Source: Gnetum montanum
Lineage: Eukaryota > Streptophyta > Gnetopsida > Gnetales > Gnetaceae
Assembly: GCA_015680685.1 (NCBI GenBank)
Contig: MNCI01030115.1
Span: 127,656 to 191,655, forward strand
Reading direction: 5' to 3'
DNA length: 64,000 nucleotides
Under the pieces are notes generated by a model that did not search any database, was not told the DNA's origin, and saw only the letters and a list, made by a program, of their open reading frames with translations. A program made the translations under genes and the position numbers. This document shows, piece after piece, positions 57,261-64,000 of this stretch (the stretch's first letter is position 1; each line of letters starts with the position of its first letter).

Positions 57261-57779
57261 TAGTTAATAACCATAATAATGTATGACTTCCCATTGGACA
57301 TTGAAGTGATGGACCCCATGAAATCAATCCCCCAGAGATTGAAAGGCTCTAGTGATTGAACCCACTACTAGGATCCCTCCATTCCCATGGTTATTCCTCC
57401 ATCCTATTAATATCATTCATAAGAATGAATAAATGATCAGCATCCCTAAAAATTGTTGGCCAAAAATTTCTTGCCATTACAATTTTAATGTTCATTCTTC
57501 TTCTTGCATAATGGTTCCCACAAGGATCCTCATGAGCATCCTAGAGAACTCAGAGTTAATCTTTATCTGGTTCATACCATCAAACAAAGTCATTTGCACA
57601 GATTTCATAGGTGTTGCTCTCTATTTCCATGTAATGCTTAACTTGGTAAAGAAATTACTATGTTTTATTACAGTCTTATTCTATATGAGTCTTCTAAGTG
57701 AGTACATAGAAGAGGAATTTAACATACCAACTTATGATTCTAGGTGGCATTGTGATCTTAGTTGCCTTAACAAAAACTA

Positions 57780-58150
57780 GCTCATTTGGAAATAGGTCAA
57801 ATAAAGGTTCTTCATAAGCTTTTTTTATCCCATCATAACCAAGATAAATGATCAAAAACAACATTCTCAGTTCTCTTTTTGTCCACCATTGTTAAATCAT
57901 ACTCCTGCAAGATCACCAACTATTGTATAATAGGGGGACTCATCACTGCCTTGTTCATGAGGAAGCAAATGCACTATGATTAGTGTGCACAAAAATGAAG
58001 TATTCAAGTACATAGTGCCTAAATTTTTCAAGAGCATATATCACTATCATTAATTCTTTTTCTATTATGGTGTAATTAAGTTGTACACCTATAATGCATC
58101 TACTTACATAATGGATGTAATATGGATGGTTTTGATCATCCATCTATGTT
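57780..58150 (-). pseudogene. element C RNase H
   Basis: - strand DDQNHPYYIHYVSRCIIGVQ, NYTIIEKELMIVIYALEKF and FVHTNHSAF. Athila/gypsy forms are H-P-I-Y-Y-A-S-R, YTTTEKELLAVVFALDKFR and Y-T-D-H-S-A-L, so the aspartate of T-D-H is asparagine here. No second RNase H follows. Confidence 0.85.
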
Positions 58151-59330
58151 AGTACTACTTCCAATGCATAATTGGATGCATTTGTCATAATGTGGAATGG
58201 TTTGGACCAATCTAGTGCACATAGAATTAGTATTTCTACAAGCTTCTATTTCAAGAGATGGAATGCTCATTCACATTTCTTAATTGATTCGAATGTTTCA
58301 TCCTTCTTAATGAGCTCCACCAACAATTTGATGATTTTGAAGAAGTTCTCAATAAAGTGCCTATAATAACCTATGGGTCCAAGGAATGACCTCACATCCT
58401 GGACTGTTTGAGATTGTCTAGTGTTCCCTTGAATGACCCTTATCTTTTTCAAATCCACAACAATTCCTTTTTCTAAAACTTGGTGCCCCAAAACAATGTT
58501 CTCCTGGACCATCAAATAGCTTTTCTATCAATTAAGCCTTGAATTAGTCTCCACACATCATTTTAGTACATGCACAAAGCAATTCGACACTTGTTAAAAA
58601 GCAACACCATAAGTAGAAAATTCATCCATGAAGACTTTCATACCATTTTCAATTTGCTATTGAAAGATGCTAAGGACAATGTGTTGAAAAGTCATAGGGG
58701 CGTTACATAGGTCAAAGGACATCTTTTCATATGCAAATGTTCCCCATGGTCTTGTAAACGTTATATTGACATGATCTTCTAGTGCAATTTGGATTTGGTT
58801 GTCACCACTATATCCATCCAAAAAACTGTAATACCTATGACCTACTATAGTGTCCAACACCTAATCCATGAATGGTAGAGGAAAATGATCCTTAAAAGTG
58901 ATCATGTTTAATAATCTGACATCTATACAAACCATTCATTACTCTCCTTTCTTTAATACAATGACAAGAGGACTTACCCACACCCTATTTGATACATAAT
59001 AGATGAACTCAATTGTCAAGAGCTTTGCTACCTCTTTTTTAACTTCCTTCAATTTTGAGTTTAACCTCTTTTGTGATTATCTTTTGAGCTTGATAGCAAC
59101 ATCTATGTAAATTTGATGCTAGCATATGCATGAATCTATTCCATGCAAAGACTATTGGCCATTTGTTCACTACACTCAGCAGCTCCTCCTTTTGTGCTTT
59201 GGTGAGGTGGACATTAATGATTACTAGTCTTCCATTATTTAGAAATACATATATGCTTTCAACTTCAAAGGTTCTAGCTCCGAGATTTCTAGAGTTTCCA
59301 AGTCTTTCCAATGTAACTTTAACTTTCATT
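58151..59330 (-). pseudogene. element C reverse transcriptase
   Basis: - strand order: LTKAQKEELLSVVNKWPIVF (59039-59329), then YYSFLDGYSGDNQIQIALED, FTRPWGTFAYEKMSFDLCNA (58657-58860), then the catalytic block VFMDEFSTYGVAF (family VFMDDFSVYG, so the second aspartate is glutamate), then MVQENIVLGHQVLEKGIVVD and VRSFLGPIGYYRHFIENF (58267-58515). The string is typical of Athila RT. Confidence 0.9.
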
Positions 59331-59379
59331 AGTTTCCTAAGTCTGAGAGTTGGTTCCTGATTTGATCCATTTCACCCAT

Positions 59380-60060
59380 CTTATCTATGTATGCACTTGT
59401 GAGGATTTCTATTGGTTTCATGCACATGGTAGAACTGGAGTTGGTATTGATAGTCAACCACTAGGTGCCTTCTTGTTTTGTGATTGCTGTGTATAGGCAT
59501 TTCTAAACATTGGTAGATTTGACACACATTTTGTAGGCTATGATAGTTATACTCTTTATTGTCCATATCTTTTGCATGCAATCATACCCTATGTTATTGT
59601 ACATGATGCATGGGACTATCTTTTTCTCTATTTTTTCAAATTTATTTTCCTTGGAAATTTTTAAGGAAAGGTCTTTGATTCCCATCTTCGTGTCAATCGT
59701 ACTTAGTCAAGCTCTTCCCATAATAATTGGGAAGTTCCTTTTGTAGTTGTTCACATGAAGTACCAAGAAATATACTGGATATGACCACCCACAAATAGTA
59801 ATCATGATATCCTCTACCAACCCTAATAAAACAGAGATGGATTGATCTACAAGTTCCAACCTGATTTATACTTTTTAAGTGGAGGGAGGTTTCGTGTCTT
59901 ATACATCTCTTTGGAGATTAAGTTTATACTAGAACCTAAATCTAATAAGGCCTTACATGGATCATTTCCTGCAATTTGTAAATAGATTAGGAAATGTCCA
60001 AGATCAGTTCTTTTCCTAGGAAGGTATCTTGCCTTGATCTAATCTATCACAACATTAGTT
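59380..60060 (-). pseudogene. element C aspartic protease
   Basis: Around 59900-59970 the - strand reads GNDPCKALLDLGSSINLIS, the D-L-G-(A/S)-S active site peculiar to Athila proteases. Upstream is HFLIYLQI. Downstream segments (59503-59685) have KMGIKDLSLKI-like readings of low certainty. Confidence 0.78.
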
Positions 60061-61833
60061 AACATGACAATTTGGGTGTTTAGGGATTACTGATTTGAAG
60101 ATGGCTCAATAGACGATTCTTGGGCAGTGTTGGAGGGTTCCATGGCCATGGGTGCCTATGAGGGTTTTGACGGACTATTAGATTAAAAGAATGGTCTTTT
60201 CTAAGGCTTGCATTCAAACCCCTTTGAATGATCATCTGTTTTTAGATTCACAGCTCTCATGGCATTCTATTGTTGAGGTTGTAGAGGGATTTCACCTTGC
60301 ATGGGTGCTACAAGTGGCAAAGAAGTGGAGTTATGATGTGCATGATGTTGAGTGTGGTGAGGAGTGTATGTGGAAGGAGATTCAGCACATGGAGTGACAG
60401 GTTTATGATATTCAAGAAGATAGTAATGATGGGAAGAGGTGTGGGTAATGGAACCACTTGGTGACACTGGTTGTTAGATATAATACCCATAGGGATCTGG
60501 TTAACAGTAAGGATACTATTGCCTTAGTGGTGACATTTTCCATGATTGTGAGTTATGCTACTAATGATAGTAATCCTATAACTAAGACAACATTCTACTT
60601 GGATAGTTCTGGTATTGGTGGAATTGCTGCTGATAGTTGCCTTAAGGATAAGGCAACCTCCTAGGTACTTACCTTTTGATGAACTTTAAATTTAACGAAT
60701 AGACCCCAAATTCTTAAATGTGTGACAAAATTGAGAAACATCGCTTTGGATGGTCATACTAGCAAATTTCACATCCTTTCTCATTTGAATCAAAATCTGC
60801 AACCTCTTCTACTACTATAACCTTAACTTTTTAATGGTGATACTCCTTTTCTATGTGCTTCTTCCTTCTCTTATCCTTATCCATGTTTCTCCTCCATAAT
60901 TTTAAGTGTTGTTTGAAACTTCTTATCTAGAGAGTTCCACATCTTGTCCACCTTAGCCAATATTTCAGTGAAAAATTTTTTAATTAACAAAATCTTTCTT
61001 TGCACGACTATCTCCAATGACGCTTCCTCTTTTGGATCATAGAGACAAACCTTCTTTTTGTGAATGGAGGGATCCCTATTATACTCCTCTGCACTTTCAC
61101 TTTTTCTTAACTCTCCTTCTTTCTCCACCTAGTCTATAAGCCTTTGGATCCGATGAGCCCTTATTTTTGACAATCTCCCTTAAGCATGAACCCTAGGAGT
61201 CTCTCTTGTTGTATTTCTAAGGTCATCTATGATATAGCAAAGCAAATTCCTTTTGAAAGAAATCATGCCATGGGCATCAATGTAGCAAAGAATAGTGCCT
61301 TCTCAAGACTGCATCAAGGGATTCGTGATTATCTTATTTCCATTCTTAAATCTGTTTTCTCAAATTGGACACCCTAGAGTATGTTTGATGCTTGTGATTG
61401 AACAATTCTAGCATCATACTCCATCTGCAAATGGATTTCAACTCCAAGGACTAGTACCAAGTTTTAGCCTCCTTAATGAGTGTCATAGAGAATAACTTTA
61501 TCTTCTATCAATCATTTTTAATGTTTTGCAAGACATTGGCATTATAGAAAACTTGCAAATGGTGTTGCAGGTTAGCATTATAGCCTTCCTCAAACTTAGG
61601 GATATTGTTCATATAAATTTGATTGATCTAGGTATCCCTTTGATGCCTAGTAGGGATATGATTAGCCTCCTGAATGTTGATCATGCTTTGTGTAGCAAGA
61701 AATGGTTCATCATAGTCACCTCGTTCATTGGGAGTAAAATATTATTACTTTTCTTAGGATAGTGTGGTGTGTTCTTACAATCATCTTTTGTATGATTTAA
61801 TTATCTAATACACCTAGCACGTAACAAAGAAAG
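60061..61833 (-). pseudogene. element C gag region
   Basis: A - strand frame at 60877-61128 (EEASLEIVVQRKILLIKKFF, LAKVDKMWNSLDKKFQTTLK) and degenerate frames at 61180-61780 lie in gag position. No zinc knuckle or certain capsid motif was found, so the call rests on position between PBS and protease. The + strand frames over 60191-60664 are shadows. Confidence 0.5.
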
Positions 61834-61853
61834 ATCCCCCAACAATGATGTCA
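61834..61853 (-). promoter_or_regulatory. element C primer-binding site
   Basis: - strand TGACATCATTGTTGGGGGAT, four bases after the LTR end GCTCA. This fits the Athila/Tat site TGGCGCC-TTG-CGGGG after CpG decay. One gypsy PBS in the window thus differs in type from A, B and D. Confidence 0.6.
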
Positions 61854-61857
61854 ATCA

Positions 61858-62611
61858 TGAGCGACGAGTATTTCCTATACCCAACCATATAAATCACAAG
61901 CATTTATACAAGATTTGGTCAAATTCCGTGGAATCTTCTGGCCCTAGGTGTAATAAATAACTGAGTGTTTAGTTGTTGGTTCTTATCTTCCAAATCATCA
62001 CCTATGTTAGCTCAATAGGTATGGTTAAGTGAGATTGAGGTATAAGATATTTATATTTTGTCATTTTTAATCATTAAAATATTAATATAGTGAAATGATT
62101 AAAATATTAAAGTTTAACCAACTATGCATCTACAAGTGATCTAGGCTATCATATGTTTGTAGTATCCATTCCCACTTTCCATGCCCATCCTAAACCTATA
62201 TTAATGTTACTAGGTTTACCAAGTGTCTGCTGCTAACTAAACCAAGTATTCACTACTGGGATTACTTAAACGTTAATACATTATGTTCAAAGTGATTATG
62301 CTTATGCTATTACAAAATAAAATATTAATTTCCTAAGAGTAGGAAAGTAAAATCCTTTCCAATTTTCAATTTCAAATAACTAACACTCAACCTTCCTCCG
62401 AAGGCGCGGTAACTCTTCTCAAAGGGCTAAAAAAAAATTCAATTTATTTCAGTATTTTCAAAATTGCATATCGGATAATCACATTAATGGCATACCCAAG
62501 CAGAAGAAGATGAGAATCAGCAACTATTGTAACGGTAAAGGAGAGCAGCAACTGGAAATATCTATGCCCGCAACTTCCATTGCATTTCGTACCCACTTAG
62601 GAACATCACCA
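61858..62611 (-). mobile_element. element C 5' LTR (right end)
   Basis: In - strand terms it starts TGGTGATGTTCCTAAGTGGG and ends CTCGTCGCTCA. It matches 30665-31541 at both termini and in several internal strings (GGATGGGCATGGAAAGTGGG against GGATGTGTACAAAAAGTGGG; TTAACCATACCT). 754 bp against 877 bp. Flanking 5-mers differ. Confidence 0.65.
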
Positions 62612-62882
62612 TGTGGAAACTGAAAATTACGTTCTTATTTCAATAAAACCTCCATTGCATGAAAATATGGCAATGACAAACATTTAATGCCATAACTTAT
62701 TTCAAGGGAATTAAGCAGAACTTCTAAACCATGAAAACATCACAGCAAATAAAGCCAGTTCATACAAACCTGACATCGCAGAAAATTTTGAACAAACCTG
62801 CAAAAATAAAATAAGAAAAAAAGTCACGGAAAGAAATATCTTATAAAATAAGTTCAGTCACTGCAGTCTTTTTTAAAAAAAA
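62612..62882 (-). other. probable 3' UTR of the TGT gene
   Basis: Between the TGT stop and the C LTR. - strand ATTTTTGCAG then GTTTGTTC..., closed by CAGGTTTGT near 62770, could be a small UTR exon. No frame of note. Confidence 0.4.
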
Positions 62883-63002
62883 TTACAGAATACGATTTGT
62901 TATTAGAATATGGCGCCATTCTTTTAACGATTTCCATAAAATATGAATAACGTACTCCGGAAAACGTCCTTCAATTATAGAAGTGTGCAAATCCCTGCTA
63001 AG
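62883..63002 (-). CDS. QTRT1: TGT terminal exon
   Basis: 120 nt, 39 codons plus TAA at 62883-62885. The 3' splice site is TTTTCTCATTTGCAG on the - strand (ending at 63003). Starts LSRDLHTSIIEGRFPEYV and ends ITNRIL. The tail is shorter than in animal QTRT1 (about 20 residues after the EGRFPEYV helix). Confidence 0.88.
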   Translation of the reverse strand, partial: LSRDLHTSIIEGRFPEYVIHILWKSLKEWRHILITNRIL

Positions 63003-63417
63003 CTGCAAATGAGAAAATCCTAGCCAATCAGTACTGCAGGGTATGTATCTGTTTGTCAGATCGAAATTCATTAATTCCCTTTTCATCAATTATAAATTAA
63101 CGTTTACCTTCATCATGTATGATAAATTATGATAGGATAGTAACTGTGATCCGGTTGCATCCTTTGTGACAAGCGTATGAATATATGCCCTTGAATAGTT
63201 CTTACAAACCTGTGCAAACAAACCAGACCGTGAAAAAAGAGGAGACAAACTTCATATTTTCATTTGTATAATATTATAGTAGATTCTGACAGCCCGGTTG
63301 GTATTTTTAAGGTGGTATTTGATGGAATCACTCAAATTGCCGTACCATACAAGAACATGTCGAGTCTAGTGGCCTGCAATCGGTAGCCATTTCTGCATGC
63401 TTAAGCCTCAGAACACC
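62883..63417 (-). CDS. QTRT1: queuine tRNA-ribosyltransferase (TGT), last three exons
   Basis: Three exons (63346-63417, 63108-63209, 62883-63002) are all open, all with GT-AG introns in phase 0. Joined in reading order they carry GVLRLKHAEMATDCRPLD, the zinc motif C-S-C-M-V-C followed by KNYSRAYIHTL, the zinc histidine in LLSYHNLSYMM, and SRDLHTSIIEGRFPEYV. This is the C-terminal zinc-binding part of tRNA-guanine transglycosylases, most like the catalytic subunit QTRT1. The enzyme swaps guanine 34 for queuine in tRNA-Asp, -Asn, -His and -Tyr. The catalytic barrel lies beyond the window. No stops, unlike every other reading here. Confidence 0.88.
63108..63209 (-). CDS. QTRT1: TGT penultimate exon
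   Basis: 102 nt, 34 codons: VCKNYSRAYIHTLVTKDA, then SQLLSYHNLSYMMK. The acceptor is TGTTTGCACAG (ending at 63210) and the donor AAG then GTAAAC (63107-63102). Carries the third zinc cysteine and the zinc histidine. Confidence 0.9.
63346..63417 (-). CDS. QTRT1: TGT antepenultimate exon
   Basis: 72 nt, 24 codons: GVLRLKHAEMATDCRPLD to CSCM. The acceptor is ATATATATTGCAG (ending at 63418), the donor ATG then GTACGG. Carries the first two zinc cysteines; the motif is completed across the next intron. Confidence 0.9.
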
Positions 63418-64000
63418 CTGCAATATATATGGAAGATATACAGATAACTTTATCACATTCACATAAAAATCATATATATTTGAGAAATCAGTTGCAATCT
63501 ATGATGAATACAGTACTTGTTCAAAATGTCTTTAAAAAAATGCAAGCTATATATAATACAATCATTTTTTTTCCCCTTAAAATGAAATCTCAAATACACC
63601 CTATGCCAGAAAGGTCTCAGGTCAGTGTTTCCACTAGTTCCTTCCCATAGTTCGGGAACCATGGAACACTTTGAATTGTCCATCCATAGAACTCAAGTAT
63701 TAGGAAGACTACTCCAGCTTAGCAGTTCCAAGGAAAAATGGGGCACCACACAATTTCTCCTTGTATATCACCCTCATCATCCCTCCTTACATGTAGAACT
63801 ACATGTGAGCCCGATTTTGCAGTAGTCACATCTATATAGGTCAGCCTAGACAGGATACTTCAGGTGCAGCTCTGCATTGAACCTTGTACCAAATCATGAG
63901 GAGTCTAGGGGCTCAAGCACCCCCCACAGATACATCATCGCTTCCCACTAATGATGTTTGCAGGGTTGTTTGCTTGTTTGTTTGGTTGTCCTTGTTTAGA
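63418..64000 (-). other. TGT intron, no further exon recognised
   Basis: At least 583 bp of intron. The next exon upstream should encode the T-A-R-F-G-x-A-L part of the barrel; I do not see it, so the intron continues beyond the window. A 74-codon open frame at 63459-63683 has no TGT similarity. Confidence 0.6.

Noticed and set aside
60191-60664. + strand frames over the C gag/protease region
   Set aside because: The element reads on the - strand; these frames show no domain.
30660-62616. Target-site duplication for element C
   Set aside because: The 5-mers outside the two Athila-type LTRs (AAGGA on the left, TGTGG on the right) do not match, so the LTRs may belong to different copies.
63459-63683. 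Next upstream TGT exon
   Set aside because: The frame lacks any TGT barrel motif and has no matching splice sites; the true exon should lie beyond 64000.
1-64000. tRNA, rRNA or snRNA genes
   Set aside because: I looked for the conserved A/B-box pattern and common plant rRNA strings and saw none convincing; a covariance-model scan would decide.

Overview
The window is nuclear DNA of a seed plant with a large, old, repeat-laden genome. A gymnosperm is my best guess, but the sequence does not settle it. The evidence is deeply decayed Ty1/copia and Ty3/gypsy LTR retrotransposons inserted into one another, spliceosomal introns, AT-rich spacers, and many C-to-T/G-to-A changes that create stops and kill catalytic residues. 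I found no bacterial-type operon, CRISPR array, rRNA or tRNA gene.

Layout from left to right. (1) 1-346 is the 3' end of an LTR like that of element B, followed by the tail of an Athila-like gypsy element (E, about 480-2481, + strand). (2) 2482-6995 is AT-rich non-coding DNA with a recurrent inverted motif (TAGAACCAAAA / TGGTTCTA) and one well-framed candidate exon (6577-6708, - strand). (3) 6996-23805 is a Ty1/copia element on the - strand with both LTRs, PBS, gag, PR, IN, RT and RNase H. It is split by a complete gypsy insertion, element A (8899-19281, + strand, 5-bp target duplication CATAC). (4) About 24000-30660 holds a third gypsy type, element D, with a triplicated primer-binding-site unit, gag, PR, an RNase H-like frame in front of RT, then RT and RNase H. 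(5) 30665-62611 is an Athila-type element on the - strand (C), ending in one or two copies of a long coiled-coil accessory ORF. That ORF is interrupted by element B (32128-50043, + strand), a near full-length Tat-type gypsy. (6) 62883-63417 carries the last three exons of a real host gene on the - strand, a queuine tRNA-ribosyltransferase (QTRT1/TGT) homologue.

The most interesting feature is shared by elements A and B. Both have a spacer between protease and reverse transcriptase flanked by arrays of a CTTAAACTAGC-type motif. In B this spacer is 5.8 kb, ends in a canonical 3' splice site just before RT, and contains a spliced antisense gene with its own TATA box. A has lost RT and most of IN through an internal deletion of about 8.4 kb but keeps the last exon of the same antisense gene at the equivalent position, so the gene belongs to the family and is not a chance insertion in B.

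All retroelement coding regions are broken by stops and frameshifts. The readings below are homologous segments, not intact proteins. The TGT exons are open and correctly spliced and are the only part likely to be a functioning gene.
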